6,370 nt of DNA from CAIOSQ01 sp041178225 (lineage in GTDB: Bacteria > Pseudomonadota > Alphaproteobacteria > CACIAM-22H2), in contig JBEGVV010000098.1 of assembly GCA_041178225.1 (NCBI GenBank), forward strand, positions 1 to 6,370, in the 5' to 3' direction. The position numbers were made by a program, and so were the translations under genes. The notes below the pieces were generated by a model. It saw only the letters and a list, made by a program, of their open reading frames with translations. It had not been told where the DNA came from and did not search any database. Of this stretch, positions 1 to 5,504 are shown piece by piece (position 1 is the stretch's first letter; the number at the start of each line of letters is the position of its first letter).

Positions 1-453
1 CGCCCCTTCGGCATCCGCGCGATGGATTCGATGCGGCTGGAGAAGTCCTACCGCCTGATCCCGCGCGAGCTGTCGATCGAGTACGCGGCGCTGGAGTCCG
101 GCCTCGAGCGCTTCGTGCAGCCCGCCAAGGGCGACTTCATCGGCCGCGACGCGCTTCTCGCCTGGCAGGCGCGCGGCTTCGCCAACCGGTTCGCGACGCT
201 CGAGGTCCATGGCGTGACGGACGCCGACGCGCGCGGCTCGGAGCCGATCAGGCGCGGCGGCGAGATGGTCGGCCGCTGCACCTCCGGCGGCTTTGGCTGG
301 CGCGTGGGCAAGTCGCTCGCGCTCGCCATGCTGCGCCCGGACTGCGCGGCGGAGGGCACCGAGCTCGAGGTCACGATCCTCGGCAGGCCGCATCGCGCGA
401 CCGTGATCGCCGAATCCCCCTGGGACCCGCGCAACGAGCGCCTGCGGGCCTGA
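1..453 (+). CDS. GcvT-family aminomethyltransferase domain, C-terminal part (dimethylglycine/sarcosine dehydrogenase-like), 5' truncated
   Basis: The reading frame is open from base 1 and ends at TGA 451-453, giving the last 150 residues of a longer protein. It has the look of the GcvT folate-binding fold and its C-terminal barrel: RLEKSYR near residue 12, YAALESGLERFV near 36, KGDFIGRDALL near 54, then a C-terminal domain with a GxxVGRCTSGGFGW stretch and an ending of the SPWDPRNERLR type. In complete relatives this region follows an FAD-binding DAO oxidoreductase domain. Such enzymes demethylate dimethylglycine, sarcosine or related N-methyl compounds and pass the one-carbon unit to tetrahydrofolate. 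The FAD domain lies outside the window, so a stand-alone GcvT-like protein is possible, and the substrate cannot be read from this part. The LEKSYR and SGGFGW style resembles the FAD-fused family more than glycine-cleavage GcvT. The gene converges on gshA with a 22-base gap. Confidence 0.85.
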   Translation, partial: RPFGIRAMDSMRLEKSYRLIPRELSIEYAALESGLERFVQPAKGDFIGRDALLAWQARGFANRFATLEVHGVTDADARGSEPIRRGGEMVGRCTSGGFGWRVGKSLALAMLRPDCAAEGTELEVTILGRPHRATVIAESPWDPRNERLRA

Positions 454-468
454 ACGGCCCGCGGGCGC
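438..468. terminator. Stem-loop between convergent genes, possible bidirectional terminator
   Basis: Bases 438-450 pair with 456-468. There are 13 positions, all Watson-Crick except one T-G wobble (443/463). The 5-base loop TGAAC contains the stop codon of the upstream gene. The inner seven pairs (GCGGGCC/GGCCCGC) are perfect. The element sits exactly where two convergent genes meet and would also form in the gshA transcript. Neither side has a T-tract, so it is not a classic intrinsic terminator; it may act with Rho or protect the 3' end. In DNA this GC-rich, short inverted repeats are common, but 13 positions is longer than most. Confidence 0.45.
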
Positions 469-475
469 CGGCCCC

Positions 476-1849
476 TCAGTAGGCTTCCTCGGCGAAGGCC
501 GGGTCGACGCTGCCCTTCCACGGCCCGTGGAAGCGCTCGAGCAGCCGCTCGGCGGGCGTGACGCCGCTCTCGGCGATCTCGACCAGCGGGTTGAGGAAAT
601 GCGTCTCGTCCGAATCGCCCATGCGGTTCATGCGCGCGCGCGCGCGCAGGCCCTCGACCGCGATGGACACGGCGCGGCGCGCGACGTCCTGCAGGCTGCC
701 CTTGCGAAACGGCGTGCGCAGCCCGAGGCGCGGCGCGTCGGCGCGCATAGCCTCCATCTCCGCGACGCTCCAGTCCTTGACCAGGTCCCAGGCCGCGTCG
801 AGCGCGCCATCGTCGTAGAGCAGCCCGACCCAGAAGGCCGGCAGCGCGCAGAGGCGCTTCCACGGCCCGCCATCGGCGCCGCGCATCTCGAGGAACTTCT
901 TCAGCCTGACCTCGGGGAAGGCCGTGGTCAGGTGGTCGACATAGTCGGTGATTCGCGGCACGTCGCCGAACTCGGCGTTGAAGCGGCCGGCGACGAAGTC
1001 GCGGAAGCTGCGGCCGCTGAAGTCGAGGTACCGCCCGCCGCGATAGACGAAGTACATCGGCACGTCGCAGATGTAGTCGACGTAGCGCTCGAAGCCGAAG
1101 CCCTCGTCGAAGACGAAGCCGAGCATCCCGGTGCGGTCGGGATCGGTGTCGGTCCACACATGGCTGCGCGTCGACAGCAGGCCGCTCGGCGCGCCGTCGC
1201 GGAAGGGCGAGTTGGCGAACAGCGCCGTCGCCACCGGCTGCAGCGCCAGCGAGACGCGGAACTTGCGCACCATGTCCGCCTCGGATGCGTAGTCGAGGTT
1301 CACCTGCACGGTGCAGGTGCGCAGCATCATGTCGTGGCCCAGGCGCCCCTTCTTGCGCATGTAGTCGCGCATGATCGCGTAGCGCCCCTTGGGCATCCAG
1401 GGCACCTCCTCGCGCGTCCATTTCGGGTCGAAGCCGAGGCCGAGCATGCCCGCGCCGAACCCGGCGCAGACGTCCTTGCACTCGACGAGGTGGCGGCTGA
1501 CCTCGTCGCAGGTCTGGTGGATGGTCTCGAGCGGCGCGCCCGAGAGCTCGAACTGCCCGCCCGGCTCGAGGGTCACGCTCGCGCGGCCCTGGGTGAGGGC
1601 GATGGGCTTGCCGGCTTCCTCGACCGGCGTCCATCCGTGGCGCGTGGCGAGCCCCTCGAGCAGGCCGCGGATCGTCGCGCCCTCCCCCTCGTAGGGCAGG
1701 CGGCGCAGGTCCGACAGGCGGAAGACGAATTTCTCGTGCTCGGTGCCGATGCGCCACTGCGCGCGCGGCTTGGAGCCGGCGGCGAGGTACTCGACGAGTT
1801 GCCTGCGGCCTTCGATCGGTTCGCCCTGGGTGGTCGGCGGTGCGGACAA
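476..1849 (-). CDS. gshA: Glutamate-cysteine ligase, plant/alphaproteobacterial type
   Basis: Catalyses the ATP-dependent joining of L-glutamate and L-cysteine to gamma-glutamylcysteine, the first step of cytosolic glutathione synthesis. The 457-residue product matches the usual length of the GCS2-type family found in plants and alphaproteobacteria. Visible signatures are the N-terminal GTEHEKF at residues 35-41 (active-site acidic residues), LEPGGQFELSG at 94-104, the RDYMRKKGRLGHDMM stretch at 161-175, and QVNLDY at 182-187. The residue after EKF is Val where Gly is common. No in-frame ATG exists near the N-terminus. The TTG at 1849-1847 is chosen because it gives an N-terminus starting SAPPTT, typical of relatives, and has GGAG 6 bases upstream. 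Only 1 base separates it from the rsmE stop, so the two genes are very likely one transcript with coupled translation. A much longer upstream open frame through rsmE is a high-GC shadow. Confidence 0.95.
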   Translation of the reverse strand: MSAPPTTQGEPIEGRRQLVEYLAAGSKPRAQWRIGTEHEKFVFRLSDLRRLPYEGEGATIRGLLEGLATRHGWTPVEEAGKPIALTQGRASVTLEPGGQFELSGAPLETIHQTCDEVSRHLVECKDVCAGFGAGMLGLGFDPKWTREEVPWMPKGRYAIMRDYMRKKGRLGHDMMLRTCTVQVNLDYASEADMVRKFRVSLALQPVATALFANSPFRDGAPSGLLSTRSHVWTDTDPDRTGMLGFVFDEGFGFERYVDYICDVPMYFVYRGGRYLDFSGRSFRDFVAGRFNAEFGDVPRITDYVDHLTTAFPEVRLKKFLEMRGADGGPWKRLCALPAFWVGLLYDDGALDAAWDLVKDWSVAEMEAMRADAPRLGLRTPFRKGSLQDVARRAVSIAVEGLRARARMNRMGDSDETHFLNPLVEIAESGVTPAERLLERFHGPWKGSVDPAFAEEAY

Positions 1850-1850
1850 G

Positions 1851-2642
1851 CTAGGCTCCGTGGATGATGCCGTCCCGGGCCCGCGACGCCGCGCGCGGCG
1901 CGATGGCGCCGTCGCCCGCGAGGGCCTGGAGGATGGCGAGCGCGGCGATCGCCGCGGTGTCTGCCCTGAGGATGCGCGGCCCGAGGCCGACGCGACGAAC
2001 GAACACGGCGCGCGCCAGCGCGTCAAGCTCGGCGCGCGCGAAGCCGCCTTCCGGGCCGGCCAGGATCGCGAGCGGGCCGCTGGCGCCGGCGAGCGCCGCC
2101 GCGATCGGCGCGCCGCCACCGGTCTCGTCGGCGACCACCAGCATGCGCCCGGCGGGCCAGCCCGCGAGAAGCTCGCCGAGCGTCGCCGGCGCGGCGACCT
2201 CGGGCACCGAGAGCCGCTCGCACTGCTCCGCGGCCTCGGTCGCGATCGCGGCGAGGCGCTCGACGTTGACGCGCTCCATCGCGGTGTGGCGCGTGAAGAC
2301 CGGCACGAGCCGGGAGGCGCCGAGCTCGGTCGCCTTCTCGACCATCGCGTCGAGGCGGGCGCGCTTGATCGGCGCGAAGCACAGCCAGGGCCCGTCCTCC
2401 GCCGCCGGCGGGCGCAGCGCGGCGATCGGCGCGGCGACGCAGGAGGAGCGCGAGAGCGACTCGATGCGCGCGGTCCATTCGCCGTGCGCCGCGTTGAACA
2501 GGCCGACCGCGTCGCCCGCGCGCATGCGCATGACGTTGCGCAGGTAGTGCGCGCGCGCCTCTCCGAGCTCGACCGGCACGCCCGCGGCGAGCGGCGCGTC
2601 GCAATGCAGGCGGACGCCTGGCCGGGCCGTCGTTTCATCCAT
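1851..2642 (-). CDS. rsmE: 16S rRNA (uracil-1498-N3)-methyltransferase
   Basis: Methylates N3 of U1498 in helix 44 of 16S rRNA in the assembled 30S subunit, using S-adenosylmethionine. The 263-residue protein has the two RsmE parts. First is an N-terminal PUA-like RNA-binding domain with HYLRNVMRMRAGD at residues 32-44. Second is a C-terminal SPOUT methyltransferase domain with KRARLDAMVEKATELGA at 93-109, EQCERLSVPEV at 139-149, AGPEGGF at 195-201 and the trefoil-knot SAM loop LGPRILRADTA at 220-230. The last motif has Asp where Glu is often seen (RxETA). Start ATG 2642-2640 is the only reasonable one; it places the usual short beta-strand (VRLHCDAPLAAG) ten residues in. No clear Shine-Dalgarno precedes it. 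It lies 57 bases after the hemerythrin-like gene and 1 base before gshA, so it may share a transcript with both, most certainly with gshA. Confidence 0.95.
   Translation of the reverse strand: MDETTARPGVRLHCDAPLAAGVPVELGEARAHYLRNVMRMRAGDAVGLFNAAHGEWTARIESLSRSSCVAAPIAALRPPAAEDGPWLCFAPIKRARLDAMVEKATELGASRLVPVFTRHTAMERVNVERLAAIATEAAEQCERLSVPEVAAPATLGELLAGWPAGRMLVVADETGGGAPIAAALAGASGPLAILAGPEGGFARAELDALARAVFVRRVGLGPRILRADTAAIAALAILQALAGDGAIAPRAASRARDGIIHGA
1856..1859 (-). promoter_or_regulatory. Ribosome binding site deciding the TTG start of gshA
   Basis: On the minus strand GGAG lies 6 bases before TTG 1849-1847, inside the last codons of rsmE. The rsmE stop codon TAG (1853-1851) falls in the spacer between this site and the start. 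Ribosomes terminating on rsmE are therefore placed directly on the gshA start, which fits coupled translation. Confidence 0.6.
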
Positions 2643-2699
2643 GGCGAAGGGCTAGCGCGGATCCAGCGCGCGGGCCAGCGCCTTCGCGCGGCGGCGCGC

Positions 2700-3275
2700 C
2701 TAGCGCGCCACCGCGGCGAAGCGCCGCGCCGCCAGCCCGCGCCCGAGCACGCTCCAGTCGCGTGGCGTCAGGCGCGCGCGCGCCAGGGGCAGGACCATCG
2801 CGTTCTCGATCGCGATGTGCCGGTGCTTCGCCTGCGCGAACTCCGCCACGCAGCGGCGCAGGCGCGCGCCCGGCGGCGGCGCGGGATCCTCGGCGACGCG
2901 CGCGAACTCCTCGGCCAGCAGCGTCGCCGACGCGCGCATCGACGCATGCTGGACGGCCATCTGGCGCAGGCTGGGATCGAGCAGGTCGGAGGGCGCGAGG
3001 CGCTGCTCGAGCATCGGGAAGAAATGCGCCTCCTCGTCCGCCAGGTGGCGGTCGAGGTCGACGCGCAGGAAGGCGAGCAGCGCGCGCGCCGTGATCTCGC
3101 GCACGCGCGGCGACGCGCGGCCGCGCGCGAGGATCGAGGCAAGCCCCAGCATCGCGCGGATGCGGTAGTGGTCCGCCACGATCATGTCGAGCGGATCGTC
3201 GAACGCGTCGCGCCGGCACGGCTCGGCCATCGAAGCGACGAGGTGCAGGCGGAGCTCGGCGCTTGCGTCCTTCAT
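2700..3275 (-). CDS. Hemerythrin-like HHE domain protein with YtfE-type di-iron ligand pattern
   Basis: The 191-residue cytosolic protein is predicted to be a four-helix bundle that binds a di-iron centre. Candidate ligands are H36 (in DHYRIR), H77 and E81 (RHLADEE), H110 (QHASMR), and H153 and E157 (HRHIAIEN). Four His plus two Glu, with two HxxxE pairs, is the ligand set I recall for E. coli YtfE (RIC, H84, H129/E133, H160, H204/E208), and the spacings are close. Oxygen-carrying hemerythrins instead use five His with Glu and Asp. YtfE repairs iron-sulfur clusters damaged by nitric oxide or peroxide; the same role here is inference. The N-terminal ScdA-type domain of YtfE is missing, with only about 35 residues before H36. 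ATG 3275-3273 is chosen because a GGAGGGAGGG tract ends 10 bases upstream. An overlapping ATG at 3285 in another frame abuts the tract and is rejected. Confidence 0.85.
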   Translation of the reverse strand: MKDASAELRLHLVASMAEPCRRDAFDDPLDMIVADHYRIRAMLGLASILARGRASPRVREITARALLAFLRVDLDRHLADEEAHFFPMLEQRLAPSDLLDPSLRQMAVQHASMRASATLLAEEFARVAEDPAPPPGARLRRCVAEFAQAKHRHIAIENAMVLPLARARLTPRDWSVLGRGLAARRFAAVAR

Positions 3276-3285
3276 GGCGGCGCAT

Positions 3286-3311
3286 CCCTCCCTCCCGGCG
3301 GGAGCGCCGGG
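3286..3311 (-). promoter_or_regulatory. Leader hairpin next to the Shine-Dalgarno of the hemerythrin-like gene
   Basis: In the minus-strand leader, CCCGGCG (3311-3305) and CGCCGGG (3300-3294) form a perfect 7-bp stem with a 4-base CTCC loop. The descending GGG runs straight into the purine tract GGAGGGAGGG (3295-3286) that serves as the ribosome binding site. Folding would partly bury the 5' end of the tract while leaving its 3' end free. It could tune translation or merely be a GC-rich coincidence. Confidence 0.35.
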
Positions 3312-3331
3312 GAACGCATTGAGCGCCAGGG

Positions 3332-3343
3332 CGGGCATGCCCG
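3332..3343. other. 12-bp perfect palindrome CGGGCATGCCCG upstream of the hemerythrin-like gene
   Basis: A perfect 12-bp palindrome lies 57 bases before the hemerythrin-like start codon, in the 122-base gap after the cold-shock gene. Its position would suit a dimeric regulator's operator. I do not recognise it as a known site, and no convincing -10/-35 pair is visible beside it. Confidence 0.25.
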
Positions 3344-3375
3344 TCGCTGCGTCACCTTGTCGTGCGGCGCGACCC

Positions 3376-3394
3376 CGCGGCGCAGCGCGCCGCG
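3376..3394 (-). terminator. GC-rich stem-loop after the cold-shock gene
   Basis: Bases 3376-3383 (CGCGGCGC) pair perfectly with 3387-3394 (GCGCCGCG) around a 3-base loop. The stem begins 3 bases after the cold-shock stop codon on the minus strand. There is no T-run behind it, so it could be a Rho-assisted terminator or a 3'-end stabiliser that isolates the cold-shock message from the hemerythrin-like gene. Confidence 0.35.
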
Positions 3395-3397
3395 CCC

Positions 3398-3601
3398 TCA
3401 GAGCGACCGGAGGTTCTCCGCCGCCGGCTTCCCGCGCTGGTCCGTGACGTCGTAGGAGACGCGCTGGCCTTCCGCGAGGCTGGACAGCCCCGCGCGCTCC
3501 ACCGCGGAAATGTGCACGAACACGTCCTTGCCGCCCGCCTCCGGCTCGATGAAGCCGAAGCCCTTGCGCGCGTCGAACCACTTGACCTTGCCGATCGGCA
3601 T
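3398..3601 (-). CDS. Cold-shock domain protein (CspA family)
   Basis: A 67-residue single cold-shock domain, the normal family length. These small OB-fold proteins bind single-stranded RNA and DNA, melting secondary structure in mRNA during cold or other stress. The N-terminus MPIGKVKWFD is typical. RNP1 is KGFGFI at residues 13-18 and RNP2 is DVFVHI at 26-31, with the aromatic surface W8, F9, F15, F17, F28 present. It ends in GKPAAENLRSL, usual for this family. The start ATG 3601-3599 has a strong AAGGAG 6 bases upstream; a longer in-frame start at 3739 would add a low-quality Pro/Arg-rich leader and overlap the divergent gene. It is transcribed away from the dioxygenase gene and probably alone, given the hairpin after its stop. 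Whether it is cold-inducible cannot be seen. Confidence 0.95.
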   Translation of the reverse strand: MPIGKVKWFDARKGFGFIEPEAGGKDVFVHISAVERAGLSSLAEGQRVSYDVTDQRGKPAAENLRSL

Positions 3602-3607
3602 TCCCCG

Positions 3608-3613
3608 CTCCTT
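3608..3613 (-). promoter_or_regulatory. Ribosome binding site of the cold-shock gene
   Basis: AAGGAG on the minus strand, 6 bases before ATG 3601-3599. It is the best Shine-Dalgarno in the window and fixes the short 67-residue start over the longer open frame. Confidence 0.75.
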
Positions 3614-3620
3614 CGCGATG

Positions 3621-3690
3621 GGGTTCCCGGCGCGACGCGCGCCGTCTTCCCCCGGCGCAGAACGCGCGGAGGCGCGCCGGGTTCCCGGCG
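3621..3690. repeat. 12-bp direct repeat and 16-bp dyad in the divergent intergenic region
   Basis: GGGTTCCCGGCG occurs exactly at 3621-3632 and again at 3679-3690. The second copy is part of a larger dyad, 3675-3690, in which CGCCGGG and CCCGGCG flank a TT centre. Both lie between the divergent cold-shock and dioxygenase genes, the first inside the presumed cold-shock leader. This is the pattern of a shared operator, but base composition makes chance matches likely. No clear -10/-35 pair could be assigned to either gene in the 136 bases. Confidence 0.35.
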
Positions 3691-3724
3691 ACACGCAAGG
3701 CGGCGCGTGGCAGCATCCCGGCGG

Positions 3725-3730
3725 GGAGGA
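3725..3730 (+). promoter_or_regulatory. Ribosome binding site of the dioxygenase gene
   Basis: GGAGGA with a 7-base spacer to ATG 3738. It selects this start over an in-frame ATG at 3510, which would run antisense through most of the cold-shock gene. Confidence 0.65.
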
Positions 3731-3737
3731 CATCGCC

Positions 3738-4538
3738 ATGGGGAACCATCTCGCGCCGGCGCAGGTCGAGGCCTATCGCCGGGACGGCTACCTGCATCCC
3801 CTCGACTGCCTGTCGCGCGACGAGGCAAGGCGCCACCGCGACGCGATCGAGGCGTGGGAGCGCGCCTCGGGGGAGAAGGCGACGCTGATCCTGCGCAACA
3901 AGGGCCACCTCAAGCTGCGCGTCCTCTACGACCTGGTCCACGACGCGCGCATCCTCGACGCCGTCGAGTCGGTGATCGGGCCGGACATCCTCTGCTGGTC
4001 GTCGAGCCTGTTCGTGAAGGAACCGCGCGACGACGCCTATGTCGCCTGGCACCAGGATTCCTACTACTGGGGCCTCGAGCCGGACGACGTCGTCTCCGCC
4101 TGGGTCGCCTTCGCGCCCAGCACGCTCGAGAACGGCGCCATGCAGGTCGTGCCCGGCACGCACCGCGCGCCGCAGTTCCCGCACGCGAAGTCGCTGCCCG
4201 GCAGCGCCAACATGCTCTTCACCCACGAGGAGATCGCCGTCGAGGTCGATCCCGGCCAGGGCCGCAGCCTGCTGCTCGACGAGGGGCAGATGTCGCTGCA
4301 CCACGTGAAGATCGTGCATGGCTCGCCGCCCAACCGCTCGGCGGCGCGGCGCTACGGCTACGCCATCCGCTACGTCGCGCCGCATGTGCGCCAGCGCGGC
4401 GACCAGCCCTGGGCGACGCTGGTGCGCGGGCGCGACGACCACGGGAACTTCCGGCGCGACCCGGTCCCGCGCGGCGACTTCGACCCCGAGGTGCTCGCCG
4501 TCTTCCCGAACCTCAAGCCCGTGCAGCACCGCGCATAG
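3738..4538 (+). CDS. Phytanoyl-CoA dioxygenase (PhyH) family Fe(II)/2-oxoglutarate oxygenase
   Basis: A 266-residue cytosolic non-haem iron oxygenase that should couple 2-oxoglutarate decarboxylation to hydroxylation of a small molecule. It opens with the PhyH-style helix and strand (VEAYRRDGYL, residues 10-19). The jelly-roll core carries the facial triad H105 and D107 (WHQDSYYW) and H194 (HGSPPNRS), followed by R205, spaced 11 from the distal His as expected for the Arg that anchors 2-oxoglutarate. NGAMQVVPGTHR at 132-143 is the usual loop between the metal ligands. Asp at 107 argues against a halogenase of the SyrB2 kind, where it is Ala. The substrate is unknown: relatives act on ectoine, phytanoyl-CoA, phosphonates and secondary metabolites, and no pathway genes sit next to it. 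It is divergent from the cold-shock gene and 57 bases ahead of ubiA, which seems to have its own promoter. Confidence 0.9.
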   Translation: MGNHLAPAQVEAYRRDGYLHPLDCLSRDEARRHRDAIEAWERASGEKATLILRNKGHLKLRVLYDLVHDARILDAVESVIGPDILCWSSSLFVKEPRDDAYVAWHQDSYYWGLEPDDVVSAWVAFAPSTLENGAMQVVPGTHRAPQFPHAKSLPGSANMLFTHEEIAVEVDPGQGRSLLLDEGQMSLHHVKIVHGSPPNRSAARRYGYAIRYVAPHVRQRGDQPWATLVRGRDDHGNFRRDPVPRGDFDPEVLAVFPNLKPVQHRA

Positions 4539-4558
4539 GGGACCCGCGCGCGACGGGG

Positions 4559-4589
4559 CTGGCATTCGCTGGCGCCACGCTGTTATCTG
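4559..4589 (+). promoter_or_regulatory. Possible promoter of ubiA with a leaderless start
   Basis: TATCTG (4584-4589) is a weak -10-like hexamer 6 bases before the GTG start at 4596, so transcription would begin at or next to the start codon. A -35-like CTGGCA (4559-4564) lies 19 bases upstream, at a long spacing. There is no Shine-Dalgarno before the GTG, which suits leaderless translation. Both hexamers are poor matches, so this is tentative. Confidence 0.3.
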
Positions 4590-4595
4590 CGCGCC

Positions 4596-5504
4596 GTGAG
4601 CACGGCCACGGCCTCCGACATCCCGCGCGAGAGCTGGATCACGCGCTACCTCCCGCGCGCCGCGCAGCCCTATGCACGGCTGATGCGCGCCGACAGGCCG
4701 ATCGGCACGTGGCTCCTGCTCTTCCCGTGCTGGTGGGGCCTCGCGCTCGCCTCGCCCGGCCTGCCGCCGGCGTCCTTCCTGCTGCTCTTCGCCATCGGCG
4801 CCTTCGTCATGCGCGGCGCGGGCTGCACCTACAACGACATCGTCGACCGCGACTTCGACGGCCGCGTCGCGCGCACCGCCGACCGGCCCATCCCGTCGGG
4901 CGCGGTGACGCTGCGCGGCGCGATCGCCTTCCTCCTCGCGCAGCTCCTCGCGGGCCTCGCGATCCTGCTCGCCTTCGACGCGACCACGATCGCGCTCGGC
5001 GTCGCGTCGCTCGTCCTCGTCTTCACCTACCCGCTGATGAAGCGCGTGACCTGGTGGCCGCAGTTCTTCCTCGGCCTCACCTTCAACTGGGGCGTGCTCA
5101 TGGGGTGGACGGCGGTCGCGGGCGCGCTCGGCATGCCGGCGCTGCTGCTCTACGCGGGCGGCGTCGCCTGGACGCTGGGCTACGACACGATCTACGCGCA
5201 CCAGGACAAGGAGGACGACGCGCTCGTCGGCGTGAAGTCCTCCGCGCGACGCCTCGGCGACCGCACGCGCCCCGCCCTCTTCGCCTTCTACGCCGCGGCG
5301 GCGGCGCTGTTCGGCGCGGCAGGCCATGCCGCGGGCCTCTCCTGGCCCTTCTGGGTGGCGCTCGCGGCGGCGACCGCGCAGATGGCGTGGCAGGCCTGGC
5401 GCGTCGACACCGACCAGCCCGCGGACTGCCTCGCCAAGTTCCGCTCCAACCGCCTCGTCGGGTGGATCCTGCTCGCCGGCATCGCCGCGGGGCGCGCGGC
5501 GTGA
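4596..5504 (+). CDS. ubiA: 4-hydroxybenzoate polyprenyltransferase
   Basis: Integral inner-membrane enzyme that attaches the polyprenyl tail to 4-hydroxybenzoate, an early step of ubiquinone synthesis. The 302-residue protein has the UbiA fold with about eight to nine hydrophobic segments. Both Asp-rich motifs for Mg-diphosphate binding are present: NDIVDRDFD at residues 80-88 followed by RTADRPIPSG, and DTIYAHQDKEDD at 197-208 followed by VGVKSSARRLG. RADRPIGTWLLLFPCWWG at 31-48 is the typical first membrane segment of the proteobacterial enzyme and separates it from other UbiA-superfamily members such as MenA or haem O synthase. The GTG start at 4596 gives an N-terminus of normal length; no better in-frame start with a ribosome binding site was seen. 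The stop overlaps the next gene's start in GTGA (5501-5504), so the two are one operon. Prenyl chain length cannot be told from the sequence. Confidence 0.95.
   Translation: MSTATASDIPRESWITRYLPRAAQPYARLMRADRPIGTWLLLFPCWWGLALASPGLPPASFLLLFAIGAFVMRGAGCTYNDIVDRDFDGRVARTADRPIPSGAVTLRGAIAFLLAQLLAGLAILLAFDATTIALGVASLVLVFTYPLMKRVTWWPQFFLGLTFNWGVLMGWTAVAGALGMPALLLYAGGVAWTLGYDTIYAHQDKEDDALVGVKSSARRLGDRTRPALFAFYAAAAALFGAAGHAAGLSWPFWVALAAATAQMAWQAWRVDTDQPADCLAKFRSNRLVGWILLAGIAAGRAA

Noticed and set aside
527..1867. 446-codon plus-strand open frame opposite gshA
   Set aside because: Antisense shadow of a well-conserved gene with no domain resemblance.
1850..2638. Upstream extension of gshA giving a 720-residue protein
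   Set aside because: The extra part is an out-of-frame reading of rsmE, rich in Arg and Ser. The TTG with GGAG gives the family's normal length.
2643..2699. Terminator between the hemerythrin-like gene and rsmE
   Set aside because: Only a 6-bp CGCGCG pairing with a 12-base loop and no T-tract is visible, which is expected by chance at this base composition.
1743..3455. 570-codon plus-strand open frame opposite rsmE and the hemerythrin-like gene
   Set aside because: Arg/Ala/Glu-rich shadow covering several real genes and intergenic gaps on the other strand.
3510..3737. Longer start for the dioxygenase gene
   Set aside because: It would overlap the cold-shock gene antisense and has no ribosome site; ATG 3738 has GGAGGA at good spacing and the family's normal N-terminus.
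4050..4061. Dioxygenase as a SyrB2-like halogenase
   Set aside because: Halogenases replace the triad Asp by Ala or Gly; here the motif is HQD with Asp107 present.
3276..5327. Minus-strand open frame extending the hemerythrin-like gene upstream (875 codons in total)
   Set aside because: It runs antisense through ubiA and the dioxygenase and out of frame through the cold-shock gene. Only the last 191 codons carry a recognisable domain and a ribosome site.
3362..5500. Very long plus-strand open frame in front of the methyltransferase (931 codons in total)
   Set aside because: It is out of frame with the dioxygenase and ubiA, both clear genes, and its translation is Arg/Ala/Pro-rich low complexity. 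The open frame is a high-GC artefact; only 5501-6157 is real.
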